Position numbers and translations under genes: made by a program. This document shows positions 22,451-34,479 of a stretch of DNA of 64,000 bases, piece after piece; positions within the stretch are counted from its first letter, which is position 1; every line of letters starts with the position of its first letter. The notes below the pieces were generated by a model. It was not told where the DNA came from, searched no databases, and was given only the letters and a program-made list of their open reading frames with translations. Source of the stretch: Nymphaea colorata (lineage: Eukaryota; Streptophyta; Magnoliopsida; Nymphaeales; Nymphaeaceae); NCBI RefSeq assembly GCF_008831285.2, contig NC_045151.1:7021682-7085681 (forward strand), in the 5' to 3' direction.

Positions 22451-23700
22451 CTATGAAAAAAAAAATAATGCTTGGATTGTTGGCTCCAGAGCAATCAATC
22501 ACATGACTAGTGAATCATCTACACTTAGTGAACTTATCAAAGACTATAAACAGCATGTGTTCACGGCTTTCCATAAATGTCAAGGGTGCTTGAACAATGA
22601 TGTTCTTTGGAAATCACAAATCTAAAGTTCATCTAATTCCTAAACTTGCAGCAAATTTGTTTTCAGTAAGATTACTCAAGCTTACAATTGTTTGGCAATT
22701 TTTTCTTCCAAAGACATGGCGTTTCTAGAACTGAACTCGAAGAAAGTGATTGGTAATGGACATCTTCAAGAAGGATTATATGTTTTAAACGATGACTGTG
22801 TTAGTCTTCTCACCAGCAGCCGACAAAACTCTGAGTACCAGATATTGCACGCTAGATTGGGGCACATTTCAGATCGAACCATCAAACAACTTATTCTTCA
22901 TCTCTCTATAAAAGATTGGGTGTGCGACACTTGTGAGTTTTCCAAATTCACAAGACTTCTGTTTCAATCATTAGTAGAAAAATCTTTAGAAGTTTTTGAT
23001 TTTATACACTCTGATGTATGGGGACTGGCTCCTAAACTATCTCATATTGGATGTAGATATTATGTCTCTTTTATTGATGATATGACTCGTGTAACCTTGA
23101 TTTATTTTCTCAAAAATAAAAGTGAGGTGCCAAAAATATGTGAAGAATTTTATAATCTCATTTATACTCAGTATGAAATCAAGATAAAGAAAGTTCATTC
23201 CGATAATGGTGGGGAATATATTAACGATAAGCTTAAAGAGTTTATGCGAACGAAAGACATACAACCACAATACTCTTGTGCCGAAACTCCTTAGCAAAAT
23301 GATGTCATAGAGAGGAAAAATCACCAACTCTTAAACATCGCCCGTGCTCTAATGACACACATGAATGTGCCACAAAAATATTGGAATGAAGCCATTAAGA
23401 CCGCCTGCTATATATCTACCCGGATTCCTAATTCCAGAATTGATGGAAAGGTACCTCTTGAACTTCTCCTCAAATGGCCCTTCTCCATAAAGCATCTCAA
23501 GGTGTTTGGGTACAAGTGTTACGTCCATGTGCAGAAAAAATTCAGAAACAAATTTCAAAAACGTGCAATCAAGGGTATTTTCATGGGATATTCAAGCAAA
23601 AAACATAGGTACCGGGGCCTTGATCCCATTACAAACAAGATTATGGTCTCGAGAGATGTAAAATTCTATGAAGCTAAGAATTACTTTGAAAATGCTTAAC
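22443..23700 (+). pseudogene. copia 3 protease and integrase remnant
   Basis: The protease position reads W-I-V-G-S-R-A-I-N-H-M where functional copies have an Asp-Ser-Gly triad, so the catalytic Asp is lost. The pre-integrase segment has H-A-R-L-G-H-I-S and C-D-T-C-E. Integrase has I-H-S-D-V-W-G, H-S-D-N-G-G-E-Y and, after a stop near 23294, I-E-R-K-N-H-Q-L-L-N. The frame to 23699 carries V-F-G-Y-K-C-Y-V and G-I-F-M-G-Y-S. Confidence 0.85.
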
Positions 23701-23903
23701 AACAAGAGTGCCTTTCTTAGCCTACCGAGAAAAACAACAATCCTCGCCCCTTGATTGACACCTTCAACCAGATCCTTCACTGGAAAAATGATGAAGTCAA
23801 CCAGCCATCCTCCAATCAAGAAGTGGCTGATAAAGGGGGAATCCAAGCCGGCGACGTCTCCAATGTTCCATAAGTTTGACATTGCTCAAGACAATGCAGG
23901 CCA

Positions 23904-25335
23904 TTGTTCAGGTTAAGTGATTACTATACATACCTGCCCACTAACAACATTCATTCTATTGAAAAATATTTGTCGTTTGATGGAATGTCTGAATCATATA
24001 AATCTTATGTTTATGCAATTTACAAGCTTCAAGAGCCAAAAAATTTTCAGGAGGCCAATAAAGATGAAAAATGGACAGATGCCATGAAAGAGGAACTTAA
24101 AGCTCTTGAAAAAATTCATACCCACTGGGACCTTGTTCCTTGCCCCGAGGGAAAGAAACTTGTTGGAAGCAAATGGATTTACAAAATCCAATTCAAAAAC
24201 AATGGAGAAGTGGAATGGTACAAAGCTCGACTTGTTGCAAAGGGATTCACTCTAAGGGATTGATTACACAGAGACTTTTGTTCCGGTTGCAAAAATGAAT
24301 ACGGTAAGAGCTCTTCTTGCAGTCGCCTCCATAAAACGATGGAGTCTCTTACAGCTTGACGTTAAAAATACATTCTTGCATGGCAAATTAACCAAAGAGG
24401 TGTTCATGGAAGTCCCACAAGGTGTCACGAGTAAACCAGAACACGTATGCAGGCTTAAGAAAGCCTTGTACGGTCTCAAACAATCGCCGCACACATGGTT
24501 TTCTCGTCTCAACCTAGCTCTAAAAAAGTATGGCTTCAAACAAAGTATTGCAGACTACACCATGTTCACAGCTACTCGAGGGGACAAGGTAACTATATGT
24601 TGATGATATTATACTTACTGGGAATGATGTCGAGTACATACATATGATAAAAAAAGTATCTCAACAAAGAATTTGAGATCAAGGATCTCGGAACTCTTCG
24701 ATACTTTCTTGGCATTGAAGTTGAGTTGCGCACTCTGACAAAGGTGTTTTTATCTGCCAACGAAAATATATTATTGATCTCCTCAAGGAAATGAGATATC
24801 TAGGATCAAAAGCTGCAGAGACGCCTCTTGAGACCAATTGCAAGCTGAAGAAAGAAGAAGACAACATTGTATAAAACATAGAAAGTTTTCAAAAACTTGT
24901 CGGCAAACTATACATCTGACAATCACTCGACCAGATATCACATATGCAATCAGTCTAATCAATGTATGCATAATACAAGTTCTAGCCATGTTGAAGGAGC
25001 ACATAGAATACTACGGTACTTGAAAGGCAGTCCAGGCAAAGGCATTTTAATGAAGCGAAACAAATCACTTGCTGTTTCTGGGTATTGCGACGCTGATTGG
25101 GCTGCAAACCCCAACGATAGAAGATCTACATCAGGTTATTGTACATTTATTGGGGAAAATCTTGTGACATGGAAGAGCAAGAAACAAACTATTGTTGCTC
25201 GTTGAAGTGCAGAAGCCGAACACAGATCTATGGCCATATGTACGTGTGAACTAATATGGATCAAAGCTCTCCTCAAGGATATGAATACGGATGTTAGGGA
25301 ACAAATGGAACTAAAATGCGACAATATGCGACAAT
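23904..25335 (+). pseudogene. copia 3 reverse transcriptase and RNase H remnant
   Basis: The frames read W-T-D-A-M-K-E-E-L-K-A-L, L-V-G-S-K-W-I-Y-K-I, Q-L-D-V-K-N-T-F-L-H-G and L-Y-G-L-K-Q-S-P-H-T-W-F. The active-site region near 24600 (Y-V-D-D with a shifted frame) and L-G-T-L-R-Y-F-L-G-I-E follow. RNase H has Y-C-D-A-D-W-A and R-S-T-S-G-Y-C. The frame is cut at the C-D-N box near 25325. Confidence 0.85.
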
Positions 25336-25339
25336 TAGG

Positions 25340-26018
25340 CCTGAATGCCCCTCTATTTCCCCTGCCTTCGAGGTTTTATGTTGTTGTAGTGCATCTTTTA
25401 ATTTAGGTACTATGCTCCACTACGTGAAGGCACAAAAACTTAGCACCTATGAAAATCAAACTAAAATCATGTTTTAATATACCCCAGCCCAACCAGCTAC
25501 TATGCTTCTTGCGGCAATGTCGAGACATATAATTAAATGATTTTTTTTTCTTGGTTTCATTTTCTGAATCTAGACAAAAAACATTTGAGACCCGATTAAA
25601 AAGGAGGAAAGTCGATCCTAGTTTACCAGAATGGAAGTTTTTATATCTTTCTAATATTCTTTTTCTTTTTGGATTTCGTAAATAACATGTTTAACTTCTT
25701 TATGATTAACTGTTTCTTTAATTAACAATTACTTGACAACAAGGTTGAAGGCCGTTAAAACACCTACTGCCAGGATCTAACCAGATTGCATAATGGATGG
25801 TCAATATTTGCAAATTATTAGTCCTACCATATTATAGAACGCAGTTCTGTCAACTTATGTTTATCATGCATGTCACTTAATTCCATTGCCAACGGAACCG
25901 AATGGAACGAAGGTGAATATAATAATTAATAATGATTGAAGACTAATAGTTTCACATAATTTCTTTGATTTTCATACATAACAATAATTGCATCTAAAAA
26001 GGAATGACACGATTCAAA

Positions 26019-26066
<48 letters not shown>

Positions 26067-26297
26067 AGTGAGAGTCTCCTGTTTGCAAAAACAAAAATAA
26101 TACAGCTAAAATTTATCAAACAAATACATAAAAGTTTCTTGTGCCTCCCTTCCAATTTAGACTTATCTTGTCACGTTCCATTATCCCAAATCTGTGACTT
26201 AAGCGATCCTTGCAGAGGCAACATCGCTGACCCACAAGTTTTGTTCAGTGTCTTAGTGGATTGGTGCACGCATTCCGTGTGGGAGGACTCAAGGGTG
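25340..26297. other. AT-rich intergenic DNA, 3' side of the LRR-extensin gene
   Basis: No coding block recognised. It includes a (GA)n run at 26020-26061 and, next to the gene, its probable 3' untranslated region. Confidence 0.4.
26020..26061. repeat. (GA)n microsatellite
   Basis: About 20 GA units with one interruption, about 240 bp downstream of the restored LRR-extensin stop. Confidence 0.95.
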
Positions 26298-28807
26298 TCA
26301 GTAGCCTGGAAATTGGGGAGGAGGTGGTGATGCATAGCTGAAACCCAGGGTTGGTGGGAGTACCACTTCTGGTGGTGGAGGCGGAGAATAGGCAGGAGGT
26401 GGCGGTGGTGGAGGTGACTGGGCAGGTGGTGGTGGTGGAGAGCGGACTGGAGGTGGTGGAGATGGGGGTGGTGGAGAGTGGACTGGCGGCGGTGGGGATG
26501 GTGGTGGTGGAGAGTAGACCGGTGGCGGTGGAGAGTAGACCGGTGGGGCGGAGATGGAGGTGGTGGAGAACGAACTGGTGGTGGTGGTGGTGGAGAGTGA
26601 ACGGGCGGGGGTGGGGATGGTGGTGGTGGGGAATGGACTGGTGGCGGTGGAGATGGTGGTGGGGGAGAGTTGACAGGTGGAGGTGGGGATGGTGGTGGTG
26701 GTGAGTGGACTGGCGGTGGTGGTGGTGAGTGGACTGGCGGTGGTGGTGGTGAAAGGACTGGTGGTGGTGGAGGAGAGTGAACTGGTGGTGGGGGAGAATT
26801 TACAGGAACCGGTGATCGTGGAGACTGGGCTGGCGTTACTGACGGTGGTGACGAATGGGAGTGATCTGGCGACACTTGTGGTTCTGGTGCAGGGGATTGG
26901 ACTGTTGGCGTCACTGACGGAGTTGGCGAAGGGGAGTGAACTGGCGGCACTTGTGGTGCTGGTGCAGGGGATTGGACTGTTGGCGCTGGAGAGTGAGCAA
27001 GTGGTGGTGGCGATGTTGGAGGTTGAGAGTGAGCTGGTGGTTGTGGCGATGATGGAGGTTGAGAGTGAACTGGTGGCCGTGGTGATGTTGGAGGAGGAGG
27101 AGAGTGAACTGGTGGTGGTGGTGATGAGTAGACAGGTGGTGGCGAAGAGCTTACGGGGGGTGGTGGTGAATAGGTTGGTGGTGGCGAAGAGCTTACGGGG
27201 GGTGGTGGTGAATAGGTCGGTGGTCGCGAAGAGCTTACGGGGGGTGGTGGTGAATAGGTCGGTGGGGGCGAAGAGATTACGGGGGGTGGTGGTGAATAGG
27301 TCGGTGGTGGCGGCGGAGGATGAGCCCTCACAACTGGCGATGCTTCTTCATGTGGCGGTGGTGGTGGCAAGTAGACTGGCGATGATGATGGTGGCTGTGG
27401 TGGTGACTGATCTGGCGGCGATGGTCGTGACTTGATGACTACTGGTTTTGGTGGTGGAGGTGGTGGATGTGCTCTCTTCTGCGGTGATGGTGGTGGTGGT
27501 GGATGAATCATCACCACCGGTGAGGCTTCGCTATGGGGTGGCGGCGGAGGAGTTACACCGACAAACGGTGGCCTGGGTACTGGACTCGCCTTTGGTGTGG
27601 GGGTCACAGGTACAGGGGTTGGAGTGGCGGACGAGCCGCACTTGGACTTGCCGCAATCCACAGGCTTGTTCACCACCGCTGCACATACATCCTTGCCCTT
27701 CTGCTTGGGCCGATTGGGGATGCAGTTGTCTCCGTCATTCACCTCCACATCCTTTCTCCTTATCAAACATTCTATCGCCTCCCCATTGAAGTAGTTGGTG
27801 GAGAATGTAAAGTTCTTCAATGCCGGCAACGTGCAGATGTTCGCCGGAATAAAGCCGGTAAGTGCATTGCCAGAAACGTCGAGCTGTTCGACAGCGGCCA
27901 AGCCGGAAATCGGGGTCGGCAAGCCGGACAGGGAGTTGGAGCCCACGTGGAACACAGTCACATTCTTCAGCAAGCTTATCTCTTGAGGCAGGCATCCGGA
28001 GAGGCCACTGTTCAGCAGTACGATCTCGTTCAGCCCTGCCATCTTCCCAATGCTTCTGGGAATGCAACCACCCAATTGGTTGTTTGCAATAACCACAACC
28101 GAAGCCGGGGAATCTCCGAGATTTTCCGGGATGTTGAAACGGAATCGATTGTCGTTAAGGAAGATCGCATCCAAATCCTTCTCGAAAAGCTCCGGCGGAA
28201 TGGGACCCTCGAAATCATTGAATCGGATATCCAGATACTTGAGATTCGGAATGGTCAATAACACCCTGGGGAATTTTCCGACGAACCGGTTGTTGCTGAT
28301 GTCGATTTCATGTAGGAGCGTCAACCGGCCGAAAGACTTGGGGATGATGCCACAAAAGCGGTTAGAATTGATATGGAAGACGGCAACATCCGAGAGCAGG
28401 CCAAGCTCCGGGGGAAGGTAGCCGGCAATATCGCCGCTGTTGATGTCAACACCGGCCACCGTGCTGACAAGTGGGTCATCCAATGCCGGGGCACAGAAGA
28501 CTCCATTGTAAGCACAAACATCAGGTCCATTCCATGAGCTTGTTATGTTGTAGGGGTCGGAGTATATGGCACTTTTCCATGCCTTGAAGGCGACGTAGGC
28601 CCGGCGGAGGCGGGTGTTGGTTATGGTGACGGTGATATTGACGGTGATCTCGTAGTCATCGGGGATGTCGCCGTCATGCTCTCCAAAGTGAAGGAGCTGC
28701 CGGCGGGCAATGGAATGAGCATCGGCGTTGGAAAGGGCTGTCGAAGTTGGCAATGTGAATGTGGTGCAGAGGAGGAAAAGGAGCAGGCAGCAGCCGAGGG
28801 CCTGCAT
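26298..28807 (-). CDS. Leucine-rich repeat extensin (LRX/PEX-type) with an apparent frameshift near the 3' end
   Basis: Single exon. The first ATG is at 28807; an open stretch upstream to 28873 has no ATG. Residues 1-25 form a signal peptide (L-L-L-F-L-L-C core). An N-terminal cap with W-N-G-P-D-V-C-A-Y-N-G-V-F-C and about ten LRRs (residues 115-350) follow, then a Cys-rich hinge (about 355-392) and an extensin domain of S-P3-5, V-Y-S and T-Y-S repeats. Family members sit in the cell wall; the LRR part binds RALF peptides and the extensin part is cross-linked, affecting wall integrity in tip-growing or vegetative cells. At about 26541-26552 the Pro frame slips into a His/Leu-rich frame ending at 26171. 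One missing base there explains it: the alternative frame keeps P-P-P-P repeats and ends S-Y-A-S-P-P-P-P-Q-F-P-G-Y at 26298, the expected tail. The length would be 836 residues. It is either a real mutation or a sequence error. Confidence 0.93.
26541..26552 (-). other. Site of the LRR-extensin frame break
   Basis: Plus-strand CGGTGGGGCGGA replaces the repeat-typical CGGTGG-x-GGCGGA. A one-base difference shifts 84 codons of extensin into a His-rich frame. The intact alternative frame downstream shows which base count is ancestral. Confidence 0.75.
27134..27301 (-). repeat. Four 42-bp tandem repeats in the extensin domain
   Basis: Each unit encodes 14 residues of the form T-Y-S-P-P-P-P-V-S-S-S-P-P-P. 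The units are nearly identical at DNA level, implying recent expansion or slippage. The T-Y-S tyrosines are candidate cross-link sites. Confidence 0.9.
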
Positions 28808-28875
28808 CTTGAGACCAAACCTTGGGAAAGGCCCAAGGCTGCGGGGACAAGAGCTCCGGTAGGGGAGAGACAAGG

Positions 28876-28886
28876 CCTATTATAAG
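28876..28886 (-). promoter_or_regulatory. Possible TATA box of the LRR-extensin gene
   Basis: The minus strand reads TTCTTATAATAGG about 70-80 bp before the ATG. With a start site about 30 bp downstream the leader would be only about 40 bp. Weak evidence based on position alone. Confidence 0.3.
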
Positions 28887-28889
28887 AAC

Positions 28890-30288
28890 TGGCTTTTGGG
28901 ATCTAGTGGTGGTTATGGGTCTTCTCCTCCATGAATCCCTTTGAAAATTCGTTTCCATTTTCTTTCTGTTTCTTTGTTTTTTTTTATGGTTCTCATTTGT
29001 TAAGGAAAATTGGCAGGCGATCTGTGGCGGGTTGATTGCATTCTCTTCTGTTTTTCGGTTAGGCATGTGAGGACTGGACACGATCTGTACTTGCCCGGGG
29101 ATGAAGGCCCTCCTTTGCTTTACTTAGACCCATGAAAATAGTTAACAACTTCTTAAATTAACCTGTATGCTAAAGAAAAGCAATACCTTCAGAATTACGG
29201 CTGTCAAAACAATGACCGCGCGCGAGAATTAGATGCCCATATGGCCGGAGTTCGTCCGGGCAGGGAAAAATATTAGTAGATGTGAAGGAGCTAGCCATGT
29301 TATATCACATTTATATGCTATGTAACCTATGTCATATAAGTGTAGAGTTAGGCTGTAGGCGTGGCCCATCTCAAAAAATTTGGGTGTGAGGGTATATATA
29401 TATATAAGTTTTTTTTTTAACTTTTATTACTGTACATAAAAAAAGGAATGAACAGAGAGAAGAGAGAAGAAAGAAAGAATAGAAAAAAATTTTGAACATT
29501 CATAAAAACGGATGCGGTTGGGGTGTGGCTTCCTTTTTTAAGAGTCCATGTGACATAGTTTATAACTAACTTATAACGTATAAAACATTTCAAACAATAT
29601 CACCTACTGATTAATGTATGTTGAGAAATTCGAAAGATGAAATCAGCATTTTGCACGACGCACTTTCTAAATAAAGTTATTATGTTTTGCATAGACAAAT
29701 AATTAAGGTATTGCCTGAGCGTTTTCCAGATAAGTTATTTCTTAAAGTAGTTAACACTCGGTAGGCAATTTAATTTTGATCATAGCAACATTGCAGGGTG
29801 ATATTTGTTAGCTACTTTAAGAAATATAAGTTATTTCTTAAAGTAGTTAACACTCGGTATGCCAACATTTTCCTCTAGATCATAGCAACATTGCAGGGTA
29901 ATCATTATCATTATCATTATTTTCTCACTTGAAAAAGTTCTAATATTCGAATTTATCGTATAAAAGTGTTCTCTCTCCATTATCTTTTTTAATGGTCTGA
30001 TCAGACATCCAATTAATGAACCGCTACCAAGACCATTTAGTTGGATGGCGAAGAGAAATGGACTTGGTTATTGGTATCGTATCAAATTCCCCATCCATTA
30101 ATTTTTTTATCATATTTTTGCATGTATTTAATATCCATCACTTATTGATTTTATACCCACGTTTGTGTTGAATGAGGTACCGTAGGCCAGCTTCTTTCCA
30201 ATTTAATCAACACTGGAGTTAAAATGATTAATTTACGGCGTAAATGGCGTGTTTTTGCTACAAGGATATTCCAAAAAGAAAAGATTAT
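28890..30288. other. AT-rich intergenic DNA upstream of the LRR-extensin gene
   Basis: No coding block recognised. It should hold the promoter of the minus-strand LRR-extensin gene. A 96-bp tandem duplication lies at 29731-29902. Confidence 0.4.
29731..29902. repeat. 96-bp tandem duplication
   Basis: The unit TAAGTTATTTCTTAAAGTAG recurs at 29731 and 29827, and both copies contain GATCATAGCAACATTGCAGG. The second copy is diverged and shortened. Confidence 0.85.
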
Positions 30289-30299
30289 CACTAAAAGAA

Positions 30300-30960
30300 G
30301 GGACCGTATGCAAGAGTAAAGGTTTACCTTTAGTAACGTTTGTTGATAGATGTCAGTAAAGGTTCCCTCCTTCACTCTTCAAGGACGTGTAAGCAAGAAC
30401 ATCACTAAAGAGACAGGTCTTTAGTGGTGTTTGCTGGAAACGGTCGAAGAAGTCTAGTCTTCACCGATGTTTCTCGAACAAGATGTCAATCAAGGTGTCA
30501 TATTTAGTGACGTTGGTCAATGTATGCCAATGAAGGAGGGTGTGTGTCTTCAAAGATGTTAGGCAGATGAACGTTAGTGAAAATTCTTCTTCAGTGACAT
30601 TATTTTGGGACAGCGGTGAAGGTCCCCACTGTACTGGGTAATTACTAACATTAAGGCATAAACATCAGTGACTGTAGTGATATCACTGAAGATGACGTTT
30701 TTTGTCAGTAAAAAGTCACAAAGTCATTGACGGTATCTTCTGAACGTCAGTATTGATCAATCAGCTTTGAACTTCCACTGTTTTGGCCATAGCATCAGTA
30801 AATCACATGCTTTCACTAACACGAAACAATTGAGCATCATCAAACGTGCGTTCCAATTAGATATTTGTCGATCTTGCTTTAGATGTCAATAAAGTTTGCT
30901 TTCATTTTCTGACATCTTCTTTTGGACGTCAGTGAACAACGAATGTTACTCTCTCCCTCT
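30300..30960. repeat. Left subterminal repeat array of the CACTA element
   Basis: More than ten degenerate copies of a motif near (G)ACGTCAGTGAA in both orientations. Such arrays bind the element's own accessory protein in En/Spm systems. Confidence 0.6.
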
Positions 30961-31119
30961 CTCACTAGTTGGCTAGCCACCTATATAAGGCTGACAAACG
31001 CAAGGGCTGCCACGTTCAGCCCATGGTACACAAGGGCTGCCAGTGGTACTCCTTTTCTCCTTTTTCTTTATTAAGGAGTTTCATTGGGTGGCAATGGTCA
31101 GGCCAACTAGCACAGGTAG

Positions 31120-31560
31120 GAATGTCAATGAATTAGATTCGAAACAAATATACCCTTAATTGTATCTGTTTTATCATATATTCACATATTTGGATTCAAA
31201 TTTGGATTGAATATGAACAAAAAAAGTCATACTCGAATCCAAATCCAAAATTTGATTTCACAGTTTGAATCTGATCTAAATTTGATTTTTACATCCATAT
31301 CTGAATCCAAATTTGGTTAAGTTTCTAGCTAATTTTCAAAGTATGAGAACATTGGATATAAGATACTTGTTTAAAACTAAATCTGATCCAGTTCTGAATT
31401 AGAATCTGATCAGATTTTATGTATATTTGAATATGAATCCAAATCTGAATCCGACAGGATGTCACTTCATAATTGGATATTAATTCTTTTTCACATCCAA
31501 TTTTTTTGGAATGCTTCAATCGGATGTCCGATCCAAATCGGATATTGAAATCCCAAGGCG
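31120..31560. repeat. Dispersed AT-rich repeat (copy 2)
   Basis: Related to 6880-7115, with shared words such as GGATATAAGATA-TTGTT and AAATTTGATTTCACA. It lies inside the CACTA element and may be a nested insertion. Confidence 0.45.
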
Positions 31561-33539
31561 CATGGTCAGAATATTTTGGAGCAGTTGATCTTAATCAATG
31601 GAGAGAAGAAGATGATGTCTTTATCTGCCTGAATCGATGCTCTAATTTCTAGAGGCAAGTAATGGTCTAGTCTTCATATCCAATAGGACCATGCGCCAGA
31701 AGGTCGTTTGTTTTTTGTTATGGAAATCATCCAAGAGTGGTCGTCACCTTTCCAAATCTTGTTAAGAAAATTTTCTTCGACAAGTTTTCCATTCCTTTTT
31801 GTGTTCATTTTATTAGCTAGAAGATCTGCTTACTCCTTTTAATGTTGATAGCAGTCTCCTCCTAAAGGAATCAATCACTACAAAGATCAAATTACATGTG
31901 AAAGAAGGATTGACACAAAGTGAACGAGACCTTTGATGGACGAACATTTGGAGGAAGGTGTAGGATCTAGTCATTGCCATTGATTTTTGTGCCAAATTCA
32001 ATTCAGCAAACATGGTTTTGGGTCATTTTGGTCAAGTTAGATAGGTAAACAAGTGAGTGTTTGAACAAGAGAATCATCGAGGCTTATGGATCCATTTTGA
32101 TATGTTTTGTTCATTTGATATTATTCTGTCTATCATAATGTTGCTAATTTACAGTAATTAGATGTATGTCTCTTGAATTAAGGTGTAGTTAAAAGGTAAA
32201 AGGTGGATCTATGCCTTAAAAAAAATGTGAAATCAGAAGGTACACATTTTTGGGATTTATTCTATCTCATAGATAAATTGGATTGTAGAAGGCATAATCC
32301 TTCATCCAGTGAACATTGAAACCACCATTCCTTTTCTTTGGAAAATACAAGAAGTAAGTATATTGCCTAGCTAGCTGGTTTTTGAAGTATGTAACATAAG
32401 TACAAATAAATTATAAACTATAGCTTTAGGTCGCATTGTTAAGATTTTATGTTTTTCAAAGTTTAGTTTTCTGGTGAAATACAGCACAATATTGCAGAAT
32501 AAAATCCTTGGAAATATGATTTAAGATCAGTGTTCTATTCAATAATAAGTTTGTCATTATAGTCAATAATAAGATTAGTGTTGTATCTGCACATATATCA
32601 TGAATACAACACATATATCATGAATACAATACTGATCTTAGACATATGAATGTGAGTATTGGATTGATGCCAATGTGCATGTGAGTACGGTAGGCATGGA
32701 ATTCACATATATATAGGGCATGCATGCATACTCATGTTGACATAATAGATAACTGGTGTAGACATGGGGCACAATGTGGACATGGTCAAAGCTGCTTAAG
32801 GTATAATCAATGCATTTTGTATCTTTTTCTATCCATGTTTTTACTTAACCGAATGTCCTTTTTTATGAACATTTTCAAAATTTTGAGTTATAGAACTTGT
32901 AAATTACTTTGAGAATACACTTTCATGGGGAAAAGAAGAAAAAGGAAGGTTGAAATCATCTAATAAAGAAGACTAACTACCAACTCTGACTTGAAGATCA
33001 CCAATCAGATGTCTATGAATGTGCCATCTTTTGGCTCTTGCACTCCTTTCATGACTCTTGGTGCTTCATGCTAAATCTATTTGCCAATTGCCTTTGATTT
33101 GTGGTAAAATGGAAGTTGCTTAAAATGATGGTCCTCATTTGTTAATAGGAATCATGTAGAAAAATAAGAAATTTGTGTGTATAATGCAGAATCTTGATTT
33201 ATGTTCGCAGTACATCTTGGTTTTGACTGTTTCCATAAAAACTAAATTTGAGCATTATACAATCTGAGCCATCTATTTCTTACAAATCACATATTGGCAT
33301 CGAGATAATTATTTTAATATATATTCTCTATTAAATAATCAATAATATGCACATCTAATCTTAGGTTGAGGTAGAGATTTTGGTTGCCTTCTTGTGTAAT
33401 TTTTCTGATTCTATCCAACTTTTGAGATGAGTTATGATCCATTCAAATGATGACCATGCGACACATCTTGACCAGTTGTATTCTATTCAACTTTATATTT
33501 TTCCTTTTAAATATATCTTCACATATTTGGTAGTGTAGG

Positions 33540-34150
33540 ATATTTAAATGTGGTCTACAATTTTCATCAACTTTGCAGTTGCAAATAATGTTATGGTCGA
33601 TGGATCAATAGGGTGTCCTTATATAAAAAGCATCAATGTCAAGTCTCAGACCACCAAAGATGTGGTTGAACACATTATTTGCATTGGATTTGTCGAGACA
33701 TATATTTGTCGAGAATTTCACGGGGAATTAATGGCAGTATCCATAAATGCAGTTGTGCTAAAAACATGCAATTTTTTACTATAGACATCGTTGATGTGCA
33801 TGAAGATGCTTCATCTTTTGAGGGACCTACTGACTACGAATAGGAAGAAGAACCAAACAACAGTGGGTATGAAGCATTCATTAGAGATGTAGAAGACCAA
33901 CTATATCCAATGTCAGATTTACAAAAATGAGCTTCTTAATTCATTTGTCTTATATAAAGATTATAAGTGAGTGAAATAAGAAGAGCTTCGGTATGTCGCT
34001 TGAGCTATTACTTGAAGTTTTTTCCTCTAGGTATGCAATTACCTAATGTTGTTTATGAGGCTCAAAAGATCATTACCGCTTGAAATGCATTATAAGAATA
34101 TAAATATGTGCTCGAATAATCATGGGTTATTCAGGAACAAATAAGCAATA
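33540..34150 (+). pseudogene. CACTA transposase (TNP2-type) N-terminal remnant
   Basis: The frame at 33548-33784 reads F-A-V-A-N-N-V-M-V-D-G-S-I-G-C-P-Y, then D-V-V-E-H-I-I-C-I-G-F and R-E-F-H-G-E. This matches the transposase-associated domain that precedes TNP2 (cysteine pair, D-V-V-x-H-L-I-C-x-G-F, W-x-x-H-G-E). Further on, D-V-E-D-Q-L-Y-P and, in shifted frames, L-L-L-E-V-F, V-V-Y-E-A-Q-K-I-I and M-H-Y-K-N-I-N-M-C-S-N-N resemble the start of TNP2 itself. The catalytic core is absent and stops are frequent. Confidence 0.7.
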
Positions 34151-34479
34151 AAAGGTACATGTAAAAGATATGGAGCAATGCAATGAAAGAAAGATGAACA
34201 TCATGTGAACAAGAAAACATCTACATAAAAAAATATTCATCAAGTGGGCAAAGGCTATAGCAAACATGAAAATGGTTGGAACTTGTGATTCTTACGTTCT
34301 TGTGCACATTCATCCCCAGTTAAAATGTAAGTGATCAAGAACAATCTAATTCCACAAATTTGTATGAATAGACTTGTACTCAATATTTATAATCCCAATA
34401 TTGGAAAAAATAAATATCATAAATTATGTTGAAAAATATGAACATCTTTACTAATGTGAAGGAAAAGGTAAGTAACTAC

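Larger units (their letters stand above)
20309..25335 (+). mobile_element. Ty1/copia retrotransposon 3, decayed, 3' end missing
   Basis: The order on the plus strand is LTR, primer site, gag, protease, integrase, reverse transcriptase, RNase H, which is the copia order (integrase before reverse transcriptase). At least six stops or frame shifts split the frame. Similarity ends in RNase H at about 25335 and no polypurine tract or 3' LTR follows, so a deletion or rearrangement removed the right end. Confidence 0.88.

Noticed and set aside
27134-27301. Regular short repeats suggesting a CRISPR-like array
   Set aside because: The 42-bp units are contiguous coding repeats without spacers, in a plant gene.
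26351-28421. Long plus-strand open frames (110-250 codons) antisense to the LRR-extensin gene
   Set aside because: They are mirror frames of a GC-rich Pro-repeat gene, with Val/Gly-rich low-complexity products and no domain.
28807-28873. Upstream extension of the LRR-extensin frame by 22 codons
   Set aside because: It has no ATG (only a TTG), and the signal peptide begins cleanly at the ATG at 28807.
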